From Undaria pinnatifida (lineage: Eukaryota > Sar > Phaeophyceae > Laminariales > Alariaceae), in contig JABAKD010000002.1 of the NCBI GenBank assembly GCA_012845835.1, positions 16,577,629 to 16,641,628 of the forward strand: DNA of 64,000 nucleotides. The letters are read 5' to 3'. Positions 22,001-33,700 of this stretch are shown here, one piece after another. The notes beneath the pieces were generated by a model, which saw only the letters and a program-made list of their open reading frames with translations, searched no databases and was not told the DNA's origin. Each line of letters starts with the position of its first letter. Positions within the stretch are counted from its first letter, which is position 1. The position numbers and the translations under genes were made by a program.

Positions 22001-24220
22001 TGCACACATGGGTCACTTTTGGTGGACGTACACAACCAGGTAGTTTGTAGTAGAAATGTGTCGATGTATTAATAAAGTAGTCCAAAACACGTGGGTGCAG
22101 GTGTCTCCTCATTACTCATTACATCTTCATTCCGAGAAAGTTCCCAACGCGGTCGGTGTTTTACGTTTGAGTTTGTGATATGATACGACGGCTGTGGGCC
22201 AAAAGCGGCAAAACAGCCCTCGCCCGTACGTCAGTGTGGGCATGGGTGTTCTTCCCATTAGTTAAACCAACATTTCTACCCATCTACATCCAGCACAACC
22301 AGAGTCCGTGCCGACGCCACCTCCTAGAGGGACGAGCTCTGTCATGCTGTGGTCACGCATTACAAAAACAGAGATGAGACATGCAAACGCAGCTGTAGAT
22401 TGAGAGTTCGTTTCTTCTGCTTCATTAGATTGGGATGAACAAGTGGCCTCACCTCCCCCGAGGGCTGGTGGGGGCAGCCACCGCCAACAGGGAGGGAATT
22501 ATAACTTGATCAAGAACGCGGGAATGTTACTCGTGTTGACGATGCCAACGAGGCCAAAGCAACGCTCCCCAAGATCCGAGGGACCGGGAACCGGGATGCG
22601 GATCGGATGACTGAGCTGCTTCCTCAGCTTCTCGCTCCTTCACTCTGTTTTTTCGGTGAAGCTTACAATAGATTGTCCTGCAACAGCGAGCGACCGACTC
22701 GTCGTAGCAAACATGTTCATCTTGGTATTTTTCCTGAGCGGGCTCGGTTGGTGCATCCCTGGCCTCTCAGGCCTCCCACTTGAACACCGCCTCCTTTCAA
22801 TACTTCCATTCCTTGCGGAACGGCCCAGCTTCTCTTTGATTTCTCCTACATCTTTTTTTTCGTGTTTTCAGTTGTTTCTTGAGTTTTCAACTGTTTCCTT
22901 CAAATTTGGCTTAAAACTGCCAAGTCGGTATTGGACTTTCCTATTTATTTTTCTTTACTCTTCATCTTTTTGATTTTTTTCGTCTGTGGAAGTTGAATAC
23001 GAAGTATCATCGTACCAGGTCCCATATGAGATCAGCTTAGCTCATCAGCTATTTTATCATATTTTCTCTACTCTTTTTATTTATTTTTGTTTATGGAGGT
23101 TTAATACGAAGTATCATCATACCAGGTCCCAGCTGGGCTCAGCTTGGCTCATCATCTCATCTGTGCTGTACTTACTCTTTCGTGCATGCAAGGTATTATT
23201 CGAAGCATCATACCAAGTACCAAGTAGTACCGGTACACCAGGTTTGTACGTAATACATTGTTGAATCACAAAAAATGCACTCCCAGCTCAGCTCAGCTCA
23301 GGCTATAGCTCAGCAGCACAGCGCAGCGCAGGGCCGTGCGGTGCCGTGCGGTGCCGTGCCCTGCCCTGCGGTGCTGCGCCGTGTTGCGCCGTGTTGCGCC
23401 GTGCTCTCACTCGCACATATACTACCTGGTATCATGCGAAGTACCAGGTACCAGGTACGGGTACGTGCGTGTGTACTCGGCTTTTTGTTTTCTTCATTGA
23501 TAATCCTGTCTCGGTCCCCTCCATGTTTGTTTTTTTGCGAATATTACACCCGTACTGTCGATCAGAACGTGACATCGCCAACAAGCACACAGCACAGCGC
23601 AGAGCAATCAGCTCCGCACAAGTAGCTCTTGGCATTAACAAATCGCTAGTCGCATCAAATCATAGGCCTCTTCTTTCTGCCTCCTCCACATTTATTGTAT
23701 TCTTCCCTGCATTAGGGTTGTGCCTATTTCTTGTACAATACCAGGTATGTAGAAACCAGTCCTAGGAGTTCTGAGATCATTCCTTGCATCGGTTCTGGTC
23801 ATGCAGCAACGCGGTGATTGTTGGGCCTGCAATGCCGAACGCAATGAATGCGAGGGCGGAACATATGCAAGTCAACACGCTAGACTGCGTGTAAGGAAAA
23901 AAAGAAAGGAGAACAAGAAAAAACAAAAAACAAAAAGGAAAAAGATGGAGAGAAATGGAAAGAAGAAGGCACGCAGGGGGGAAGGGAAGAGGTACTGAGT
24001 ACCCACAGCAAGTCCAAACTCCAAACACATCAACAGCATTTATTTACTACGACGTGAGTAATTCAAAGGAAAATGAACATTCAAAAGGGAGCGTGATTGC
24101 GAGACCGGCGCGGAGAGCATACCTGCCCAAAACCCTGACGGAACCCGTTACTCCATTGTGCAGGATCTCACGCACTAGGTGTACCTTCCCTGGCTGTATC
24201 GCGAGGTCTGTCAGGTCCAT
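18968..24220 (-). CDS. TEN1: TEN1, CST telomere-capping complex subunit, 3 exons
   Basis: Exons on the minus strand are 24220-24123, 20627-20492 and 19099-18968, giving 121 residues. TEN1 is a single OB-fold protein of about 120 residues that binds STN1 in the CTC1-STN1-TEN1 complex, which protects telomeric single strands and helps fill in the C-strand in the nucleus. Family landmarks: QPGKVHLVREI then TGSVRVLG (strand 1, aligned with the start of human TEN1); SYDAAADVAVIEYKG; FQFQTGSLYEFIGEIE; and VKARVCRNVDGLD followed by a C-terminal helix (LFEKALEVRRKF). Intron 1 is phase 2 and intron 2 phase 0, and both agree across the junctions. The start at 24220 gives the usual family length. Extra copies of the last exon lie inside intron 2. 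The gene is divergent from the aldolase at 24445. Confidence 0.88.
19187..19294 (-). CDS. Second, intact copy of the TEN1 terminal exon (possible alternative last exon)
   Basis: The same CTGAAG acceptor context and phase 0 entry lead to 35 codons with RVKARVCRSVNGLN, then a TGA at 19189-19187. The helix is shortened and ends in SPPY. If spliced to exon 2 it would give a TEN1 isoform with a different C-terminus. It may equally be a decaying duplicate that still happens to be open. Confidence 0.55.
   Translation of the reverse strand, partial: NTSGETRVKARVCRSVNGLNTNLLEKAFSAFSPPY
19466..19660. repeat. Dispersed repeat, also at 38740-38945
   Basis: The two stretches share 'gagcacgtcgg', 'tcgaccaggcagatatcgcg' (diverged), 'gtgaggtgttcg.cgagt' and 'actttct.gcata'. 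Both follow G-rich tracts and a 'tcatgcata..agtagt' segment, like the one at 10055-10078. Confidence 0.65.
19910..19990 (-). pseudogene. Third copy of the TEN1 terminal exon, decayed
   Basis: It keeps TRVCRSLNDVNTH in the homologous frame, but the acceptor AG is lost and a TGA interrupts the helix region. The flanking layout (G run, then the exon copy) is the same as in the other copies. Confidence 0.65.
20155..20240 (-). pseudogene. Fourth copy of the TEN1 terminal exon, decayed
   Basis: Its 3' half is identical to the functional exon over about 32 bases (20156-20187 against 19024-19055). The 5' half has stop codons soon after the CTGAAG acceptor. Confidence 0.65.
20492..20627 (-). CDS. TEN1: TEN1 exon 2
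   Basis: The exon encodes the core of the OB fold (DAAADVAVIEYKG, then LLPGFQFQTGSLYEFIGEIE) and ends at a GTGAGC donor in phase 0. Three AG acceptors lie within 9 bases (exon starting at 20627, 20621 or 20618). All are in the same phase, so up to three residues may be included or skipped. Confidence 0.9.
21148..21346. repeat. 10 bp tandem repeat 'ggcgtctcaa', about 20 copies
   Basis: Units vary at one or two bases (cgtctgaa, catctcaa, gggcctcaa). The array lies in TEN1 intron 1. Confidence 0.9.
21586..21626. repeat. 10 bp tandem repeat 'catacgatat', 4 copies
   Basis: The decamers are nearly perfect, with one base change in the last full unit. Confidence 0.85.
22262..22372 (-). repeat. Dispersed repeat, also at 29508-29600 and 46728-46830
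   Basis: On the minus strand it reads close to 'gtgaccacag', 'agctcgtccctctagg', a GTCGGCACGGAC-like segment, then 'gctggatgt.gat'. The other two copies are on the plus strand. The first part resembles the 3' body of the SINE family. Confidence 0.55.
24123..24220 (-). CDS. TEN1: TEN1 exon 1
   Basis: ATG at 24220-24218, 32 codons plus two bases, then a GTATGC donor. It encodes MDLTDLAIQPGKVHLVREI followed by a short loop and TGSVRVLG. This matches the N-terminal OB strand of the family, where a Gly-Ser-x-Arg motif is typical. Confidence 0.85.
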
Positions 24221-24444
24221 GCACACGGTGGGACAGAGCAGAACCAATACCGCGATGATTTTAGGCGGACGAGGACGTAGGGTTTCTAAAGAGCAAAACG
24301 CAAATCGGGACGTGGGGGACACGGGACTGTGAGATGAACGCATGCACAACACACTGGCAACAGGCACACCACCGTACACTACACCACGCACGCTACGCTG
24401 CATTGTGTTTGAAGCAGAGTAGATCCAGTCTCACTAAGCTCCAC
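24221..24444. promoter_or_regulatory. Candidate bidirectional promoter between TEN1 and aldolase
   Basis: Only 224 bp separate the two start codons, which point away from each other, so both 5' UTRs and core promoters must fit here or overlap. I see no convincing TATA box. The call rests on geometry alone. Confidence 0.5.
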
Positions 24445-24723
24445 ATGGCGCACTCCGTTGTCCCGTGTGTGCAAGGGATCGTGGTGGGGTGTGTCCTCAT
24501 GTTCTTGCTCCAGCGGCAGCGGCCACCGGCGGCGAAAAATGGAGCACCTGGGGAGAAGACTGCATCCCCGAGCTCGAGCCAGCCCAGCGGTGGGATAACA
24601 ATGATGCATGACCATGACCTTCCATCGCTGTCAGATGAGGAGAAGGATGCTTTGGCTGCTACGGCTCGGGCGTTGGCCACTCGCGGGAAGGGTATTTTGG
24701 CGGCAGACGAATCTACTCCCACG
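24445..24723 (+). CDS. FBA: Aldolase exon 1
   Basis: It encodes residues 1-93: the hydrophobic N-terminus, a Pro/Ser-rich linker, then [20 protein letters not shown] and [12 protein letters not shown]. The donor GTGAGG is in phase 0. Confidence 0.92.
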
Positions 24724-27700
24724 GTGAGGAGGCGGTGGGATGTGAAGTGTGTGCGAGCTTCTACGTAGACTGCCACCAGACAAGAATGACGCTTCCCCGT
24801 CCGCGGGCACCTGGTGTCATATTTGGCGGCCTTTCACAACGTTTACGAAGAACTAGGACTGATTGTCCTTGCTGTACACATAGTCTACATACATGTGTCT
24901 CCGGTATGATACTCCGTACGTCCAGTATCCAAACAGCATTAAACTCGAATGGCTTGAAAATATCAGATGGATTGCTTGCTCGATCGACATGCCGCGTCTG
25001 TCTCGGGCAAGGAGCCACACGTGCGCGGTCTGGCGGTCTACAATATATTGCGAGTGGTCTACCTAGTGGTCTACCTATGATACCGTACGAACCAAGATGA
25101 TACATTTACTACACAACAGTTAGCCCCTCGGGACACATTCCGGAGCCGGTTTAGTCGACCACGGGGAGAATGAAAACGCCCGCGTCGAGCGATGCGTGGG
25201 AAGCTCTCAAGGTGGTATATCATACTTCCGAGGTGGCCATTTTCATCATGTACGTACATATGCCCCCTTCGGGGTTAGGGAAAACCAACTTGAAAGTGCA
25301 TACCGGTACCAGGTGGTGTGTTATCGTGAGCGTTCTACGCGGCACCGTATACATTCGTATTCGTACATACGATGTGAATATACACACGCAATCTCCTTTT
25401 TAGACTATTAACAGACGACAGCAGTGGTGGTCACAACTTTGCGCCCTCGCTGCGAGTTGCGTGGTGGCGACCTCCAGCACCACACCGGTGTCGTCCCATT
25501 TGTTTCGGTGACGTCCGATCGCATCTGTACGCCACTGTCCTTTCTGGTGCCGTGCCCTGTACCCTGGCTCGAGCGACCCTCGCTCGGAAAGGTACTCATG
25601 GCTCTCTTGTGGTTTCGTCCGAGACGTCTTCGTTGTACGTATCGATCCTACCGTGTCATATCACGCCCCGCTTGTCACATGCCAATCAGGACCGATCGGC
25701 CCGAAATCGAATCTACAATTCGAGTATCTGAATCTGCTCTCTGTAAACCTCAGCCGTATACTTGTACCAGGTAGTATAAAATATACACGCGCAATCTCCT
25801 TATTAGATTATTAATAGACGACAGTGGTGGTCACAACTTTGCGCCCTCGCTGCGAGTTGCGTGGTGGCGACCTCCAGCACCACACCGGGGTCGTCCCATT
25901 TGTTTCGGTGACGTCCGATCGCATCTGTGCACCACTGGCCTTTCTGGTGCCGTGCCCTGTACCCTGGCTCGAGCGACCCTCGCTCGAAAAGGTACTCATG
26001 GCTCTCTTGTGGTTTCGTCCGAGACGTCTTCATTGTACGTATCGATCCTACCGTGTCATATCACGCCCCGCTTGTCACATGCCAATCAGGACCGATCGGC
26101 CCAAAATCGAATCTACAATTCGAGTATCTGTATCTGCTCTCTGTAAACCTCAGCCGCGTACCAGGTAGTATTTATAGTGACCATACCAGGTACGTACGAC
26201 GCACAAATATTATCAAAACCAAAATACACCCCAGCTTTGAGATCGAAGATTAGATTTCGTCGAAACTCATCTTTGCAAGCTGTGTGTGATGCTCCGATCG
26301 CGCGTATCACTGGGAGTGTGTAATTAAGGATACTCGAATAGGTCGGCGACTCCCCTTGGAACTACAACAATGTCGCTTGTACCATATATGAGATGTGAAA
26401 AAAGACGCGTACTACGATAGAGGTACGTCGCGTTTTGGGGCCAAGTATTCATATTTCCTAAATGACGAGGCTCCTTAATGAGCTGGTCGCCCCGGTGGCG
26501 TATCAGGTTACATCGAGCCTGGTGTAGGTCAGTTTCGTGAGTTCGAGCCCCGCCGAGGGCACACTCGTATAAATTCGTTGGGACTTTTTCTTTGGCACAA
26601 ATTGACTTGCGGAAAGCGCGAGAGCGTGAGTTAGCAACACTCGATGAAAAATCGACGAGCAGTGGGACTGCTGGACCCTATGCGCGATAAAAATTGAAGG
26701 CAAGAACCGGGGGGGAGAAGGGACGACACCTGTGTCCACGGCTTGTCCAGAAGCTGGAAAGTAAAAGTGTGAGAAAAAAAACAACTATTAATTATGAATG
26801 ACATTCAATCGGGGTGCCACTCTTGTTTCGCAATACTCATGTTTTTTTATACTGCTATTAATAGCTCTGCTGTACCTAGGCCATGCGCTTGTTCGTCGAA
26901 TTGCACAAAACAAATTACTCTAGTAATACTGTTAGTAGCTCATTTTTTGGGTGAGGTATGGACCTCGTCAAGGGAGGGAGCCCCAGACATCAAATGCTGC
27001 ACCTCTCCCGTACTGCTAGTACTATTAGTAGTACTAGTAGTAGCATGTCTCACAAGGGAAATACAGAAAAACAGATACCCAAATCCGCCGCGTACCGTAT
27101 ACCAGGTGCACGTCTTGGATATTTGTGGCGTCGGCGCCATCCTGGGGTATATCCGCGCAGCTTTCCTACTTACATTGTAAACATGCATGTTTTCATTTTT
27201 CAAACTGTAACTGCTGTAAACGTCACCTCGTAATGTCACTTTGTGTGTCAACTTTGTTTGTGGTATGGACTCACCCTTGTAGTCGAGTTTACAGCTGTTC
27301 GGGCCCCGGGCTTCTGAAAGGTTCGGGGGTATAGGTGTGGGTGGTGTTACTGGTGTCATTGAATCGGTTATTTGTACTCAACGACATCACTAGAACACCC
27401 AGTGTCCACCCCCTGAGTCTTCATCCTGTAGAGGGATGCAACTTCTGCGGTCGCACACAAACTGTGTAAGCAGACGAACCAAAGCAAATAATCGCAAATT
27501 AACCGAGGGAAAGGAAGTCGAAACGTCGGCGTACCGGGTACGAATAACACAGCTAAGAAACAAGCCAAGGAATTAGAAAAAATACAAAAACAGAAGTACC
27601 ATATACATGGCCCTTTTCCCCACCCCCACCGCAACCCGCGATTGGCAGATCGGCAAGCGCCTGGAAGCTGCTGGGCTGAAAAACGACGCAGAGACGCGGC

Positions 27701-30700
27701 GTGCATACCGCGAGGTCTTGCTAGCGCACCCACGCCTCGGAGAGTGGCTGGGCGGAGTGATACTGTTCGAGGAGACTCTTCTCCAAAGCAATCGGGATGG
27801 AGTGCCGTTCGCGAAGGTGCTGCAAGACAAGAGGGTGCTCACGGGGGTCAAGACGGATAAGGGGTTGGCTCCGATTGCTGGAAGCCCCAGAGAGACTACG
27901 ACGCGCGGCATGGACACGTTGCTGGAGAGGAGCAAGGGGTATTACGCGCAGGGAGCGCGATTCGCGAAGTGGTGCGTGCGTTAACAGGGGTGACCTTTTT
28001 GAGACCCGTGTATAGCTATTAAAAAATACAAAAACTAAAGCGAGTTGTGATTTTTTTAGGCATCTAGGACGAGCGTGTATTAGTCGGCATTTGGTTTCGG
28101 CGTTTTTTCACTCCGACGTCCCCAGGCGGCTAGACTCGTTAACGCGCTGCGTCCGCAGGTACCTGGTTTTGGAGACGGGGGGACCCGGGGTGGCGGGCTT
28201 GTCGTAGGCAGGAGGGACTAGTTTTCCGCTCGGACTGGGCAGTCGCAGACGCATGCTGCGGTAGAGTTCCTCCTCAGTTGAGGACGCGGTAGCACATTTT
28301 GGCTTTTTTCTGCGTGACGGGGCTCCTTAACCCCTTTAGAGCCCCTAACCCCTCCCTATACTAACTCCAAGTGGTTTGTCCCCCAAAACGGGTTTCCAGT
28401 TCTAAAGGCGTTAACCCAACCCTAACCCCAAATTGTCGGGATGCCCTCCTTGTTTAGCGCTAGGATTTTTTGTTGTTGTATGCCTACGAGAACGTGGGTT
28501 TGTTGGTCGGATTGCACTTTCAGCCCATTCAAAAAATCAACTTTTGGGTGAGGTATATTATAGAAAAGTTTATCAAGCAACTACCCTCAGAAGGGAAAAA
28601 AAACAATGGTTGGAGCACCTCTACCGTACTAATACTACTATTAATGCTACTACTATTACTACCATTACTACTATTAGAGTACTATTAGTAGCATGTGTCT
28701 GAGGAGCTCGATAACCTACTGTGCCGATACGCAATAGTTGAGAGACAAAACGAAAGTGCAAGTCCAACGGGGTGGACCATCCCATGGTACGGCTAGCTAA
28801 TGGTACGGCTAGCTAGGTATGGCCTAGGTGCACAACAAATACAGCAGTAATACATCTCCGAACAAGAATGACATGCCGACGATGTTATTTAATACCGTAC
28901 TATTAATTGGATCTAAATATATGTTAATAGTGTTAATACTATTAACACTATTAATAGTATTAATAAGGCTAAGGAGTCCCGTAATCAAAAAAAAAAAAAA
29001 TTGCGAAAAATTGCTGTTAATACCTAGTATTAATAAGGCCTCTATCGTGGCAGGTGTCCGCACAGGATGTTGTGGACCAGCGTTCTTTTCGTTGGGCTGC
29101 GCGGGCAGTCGATGGTTGTGTCATTCGGTTCCTGTTATTCACGTGATGAACAACAGGAGATTTGGATGCGCAAACAGCATCTAAAAAAGTCCACGATGAA
29201 TGGTATATCTTCACACATCGGACAGGTCACGATCTAGATCATCTGGGTGCTATATATGTGGATATGGCATACTTGCAGGATCTGTGCAAGTACAGATCCA
29301 ACCCAGGAATTACGTGCTAGATTATGCAGATCACGCGGCTCCCACCCGGCTACATAAGTTAGACCATACAACTAATGTAAACCAGAGATATATCTGCGCT
29401 GAATGGCATAGATTATCATCAAGAGCGATCTGATCTGTTCGTTGTGTTTTTGTAACCCCTCAGTGTCTTTCGGGCTCTTGCTTACCCTGACGGCCCCGAA
29501 CAGAGTGCGCTGTAGCTTTGTGACCACAGAGCTTGTATCCCTCTAGGTTGAACAATCGGCACGGGGACTTGGGTTGAACATCGATGGCTAAAAAAAACGG
29601 GTTACTTTGAAGGACACATACACCGCTTGTATGTGTCCAACACACCCCAAGATTAGCTCCGGCGCACAACGCAAACGCAAGCGCAATGAATTTAACTACT
29701 TTGATGGTGAACCCTCCCGCCCATCCGCTCCCGTAACGGCAACACCGAATGGTGGGAACGATAGGCGTGCGACGATCCGAATCGACGCCGACGCGGGTCT
29801 GCCGACGCGAGAAGCCATCTTCGCTAACGCGGAGGGTCTGGCTCAGTACGCCGCCATCTCCCAGGCGGCCGGCCTGACGCCCATTGTGGAGCCGGAGCTA
29901 CTCATTGAGGGGACCCACAGTCCCGAGCTGTTCGCTGAGGTAGGATGTTTTTGGTTGCGGTACCCCCTTGTGAGCCCCATGTGTAGCGATAAAACAACTT
30001 GGGCGTGCGGTAATATACCCATGTGTAGCGATAAAACAGAGTGAGAGTGCGGTCCTTTGTCCATGGTTAGCGATAAATCAGAATGAAAGTGCGGTCTTAT
30101 GGTCACAGTTACTGATGAAACAGATTTTGCGTGCGTTCCTACACCCGCGTGTGTAGCGATAAACAGGTCGAGAGGGCGATCTTGTGCCCGTGTGTAGCGA
30201 TAAAACAGATTGGGAGCGCGGTAGTATACCCATGTGTAGCGACAAAACAGATTGAGTGTGCGGCCCTTTATCCCCGATGTGTAGCGTTAAATCAGAATGA
30301 GAGTGAGGTCTTATTTGAACAGGGTGAGCGTGCATCGCACGATAACTCACGCTACACGCGTGTCGTGTTAATGTGGATCCTTGCATTGAAACCCCCTACA
30401 CTACAATGAGCATCCTCTGTCTAACCTGGCAGCCTGCGTTCCCTCGTGTGGTTGATGATGTTATCGTCATTGTGTTCATCGTGTTTTCCCGCTAGACTCT
30501 CTAAGGGGGTCACCCATCGACGACAACCCTAGGTGGCGTTTGACCTGTTCCAGGCGTGTACAGTATTCAATAAAAATCGACGAACATAAAAAGCTAAAAT
30601 GTGGGAAACGCTGAACCCTATCCGCGATAAAAATGAACCCATGTACCGGGGGGGAGAAGGGAAGACACGTGTGGCCACGGCTTGCTAATAATATAGCTGA

Positions 30701-33700
30701 GGGTAAACCCTCTACCGGGTTGAGCTGGAGAGTACGAGTGGTAGAAGTAGCCCAACGCAACTTCGCACAGCCAAGGCAGCAGCGGTGCGTGCCTGACGCG
30801 TTCTCGTGTTCCAGTATATGAATGCATTACACGGAGGGGGGGGGGGGGGGGGTTGTCGCTCACCTTATGGAATGGGTAAGCTCGGACGGAGCCCATGGGC
30901 AGTCCCAAACGATTCCCGGCATTGGTATGAGCAACACCGAGGTAGGATGGGAGTGCCTCGTTAGTACACTGAAGAGCGCTTGCTGTGCGCCGTCTTCCTG
31001 TTCGCGTGAGGCCTCTCGACGACGATACCACACCATCAAAACGTGCAAAAAAATCGACAAATATTTCAATAATGCTTTGGGTTCCCCGCCCCCCCTGTTG
31101 GCGCTACCTGCGTAGGTGAGCGAGCGTGTCTTGGGTGCGGTGTACGGCGCGTTGTCCGAGGCGGGCGTGTACCTGGAGGGGACGCTTCTCAAGCCGCAGA
31201 TGATTATGGCAGGTGTCGACGCCCCCGAGAAGAAGGTAAGAGGTATAAATGTTAATTTTATCACTAAGACCTGGTGCCTTGTGCACGACATGATACCGTG
31301 CAGCACGCAGGATGGTATATCACATCTCCTCGGAAAAAAATTGGAGTTGATGGTCTCGACAATGCTCTACTCCAACTTCAAATAGTGTCTTCCGCGAAAC
31401 GTGAGTGCAGCTGTGAAAGGGTTACCCACGGCGTGTGCAGCCCCCGGCCCACCCCCCCCCCACCCGGCGCTCTCCGCTCGACCCGACCACAAAATACGAG
31501 CAAAATACCACAAGTACAATATGCCACAATGTACCGCAGTATACCACCAACTGCCCCACCAGATCCCACCACGTCCCACCAAATACCACCGAATACCGCA
31601 ACCAACTATCTGGGAACCCCTCGCGCCGCCCAAAACCTTCTTGTGAAACTGCACGCATCGGACAGCTCACGATCTGTTGTAACTCACATATAGATCATAT
31701 GTGTATGTCGTTATGATATGGTGTGGAGGACCTGTGTAGTGCGGATCAAACCCACCAGGAATCATGGATGCGCTCTTTATAGATCGTTCAGATCATCCAG
31801 CTCTCACCCGGCAACATAATCTGTAGGCCATGCAGATCACATAGGCCAGGGTAATATTTTCCATGAAAGGCACATATCATGAACATGAGGATCTGCCCCG
31901 AAAGACACAGATCGTGGATACGAGCTGCATCTGCCCTGAAGTACACAGATCATGAATAGGGGTGACGCGTGCCACGATGGAGGTAGAACATTGTGGCTAA
32001 AATCATTTCTGGACTAGAGGGCTCCTTCACCAAAAATCGTGGGAAATGCCATTTTTTCGTTCATGGTAATATTAGTTTGTTGTATACGTGTATATGTAGG
32101 TCATGCGAAGGGGTTTTCTTTCATCGGGTTGCGCTTTCGGTTTTTGTCGAAATCTGTATTTGGATGGGGTATGGAGCTTTCTCAAGCGGAAAAAAAATCA
32201 GAAAAAAAAAGAGTGCAACTCTACCGTAGCACGCGCTGGCTCTAATTTGCCCCACTCGTGCATGTTTGCAGGCAAGCCCAGCCCTTACGGCGGAGCTGAC
32301 GCTTCGCACCTTGCGGAGACGTGTTCCTCCCGCCGTGCCGGGGGTGTTTTTTCTGTCCGGTGGGCAGTCAGAAGAGGAAGCGACGGTAAACCTAGACCTC
32401 ATCAACAGGACGGCGGCGGAGGACGTCGGGCGGAGACACCCGTGGGCGATGAGCTTTAGCTTCGGCCGCAGTCTGCAGGCCAGCGTTCTCAAGGTGTGTG
32501 ATCTTTTCACCCCTTTGGGCCTTCGGGGGATAACATTGTCGACATGGTGGTAAAACGATTGCAGCATCGTCTACACGAAAACAGCCCGGGCTGCTGCCGG
32601 GGCAGAAACTGTTTCCGAAGTACCGTGTCAGGGGTTGAACGACACGCGCACAGCTTGCTGATATTCGTACAGCTAGCTAGCTGTGCATGATATGTTTCCC
32701 CAAGTACTCCAAGTACTGTGTTAGAGGCTGAACACACAGCACGCTGATACTCGTACAGCTAGCTAGCTGTGCAGGATATGTTTCCCGAGTACCGTGTCAG
32801 GGGCTGAACGACGCGCGCCCAGCATGCTGATACTCGTACAGCTAGCTAGCTGCACGGTCTTCGTGTTACAGATGTTGACAAAAATCGCATTTCTCGTGTT
32901 TGTGGTCAATGTGAATCGGCACCCAAAAGGCTTAAAGGGAGGCTATTGGTAGGAAGGGGCGAGGGTATGCTCCCACAGACGTGTACCAACCTAGACAGGA
33001 ATGCACTTACCACGCGCGATGACGGCGATCGTGGTGTATCTGCGTTGTATGAGGGCAGCCTACGGCATCTGCTGCTGCGGTGGGAGCAACAGCACCGTGT
33101 GGGTATTCCTTTGTATATGTTAAAACGCTTCCGTCCAGGGTGGTATGCTGTATTGCAGCGGCAATTAGGGATGCTGTCGTGCTGTTCCCCAGCATGCTGC
33201 TCAACTGGACGGTCGGACAAGGGACGAACTTACCGTAGTACCTATCGTCAACAATGGAGTAGCTCTCCTACCTACGCACGTACTGCATAACCCGCAAGAG
33301 AACGCACCCACCCGAATTTCAAAAGCGTGTTTTTTTTTTTGCGAAACAAGAGCGGCACACACGGCGAAAATGGCCACACTTGATCTGGCCAATGTTGCCG
33401 CGCACGCTCACGGCCCTCTCTTTGAAGAGGATTTTAGCAAACTTTTCGCTATCGCTCGAATTTCGCTACTGCTCCTCATTATAACGCGCAAGATAACACA
33501 CCGCCTGGGCCAAATTTCATAACCCAATTTCTCTTGGACAAGAGGGGCACACACGACGAAAATGATGGCTTTGGGAAAAGATCTTGTCGACATATTTATC
33601 GAGATCGTTCTCGAGATTTTTCCATAGGCGCATCGCTCGGCGTTTGCGCTTTCCCCGTCATCGAAAAAATCGATTTCGAAAAATCGCCCTGAAGGGAAGT

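Larger units (their letters stand above)
20628..24122 (-). other. TEN1 intron 1
   Basis: This 3.5 kb intron, GTATGC to AG, holds a decamer array (21148-21346), a 'catacgatat' array (21586-21625), a dispersed repeat (22262-22372), two copies of 'gaagtatcat.taccaggtcc' (about 23000-23130) and a degenerate 'ccgtgcggtg' array (23275-23410). Confidence 0.7.
24724..27648 (+). other. Aldolase intron 1
   Basis: 2.9 kb, containing the 400-bp direct duplication (25380-26170) and a SINE copy (26485-26775). An M1-like end 'gacgcgtactacgatagagg' is at 26404. Confidence 0.75.
29940..31115 (+). other. Aldolase intron 3
   Basis: It contains the 47-bp tandem array directly after the donor, a SINE fragment (30565-30755) and an 18-G run near 30835-30852. 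Confidence 0.7.

Noticed and set aside
22440..22660. Minus-strand stretch resembling an OB-fold N-terminus, considered as TEN1 exon 1
   Set aside because: It has no ATG and no donor in the required phase 2; the true exon 1 was found at 24220-24123.
25424..26168. LTR pair of a retrotransposon
   Set aside because: The two 400-bp copies are directly adjacent with no internal domain between them, and no TG...CA ends or primer-binding site are seen.
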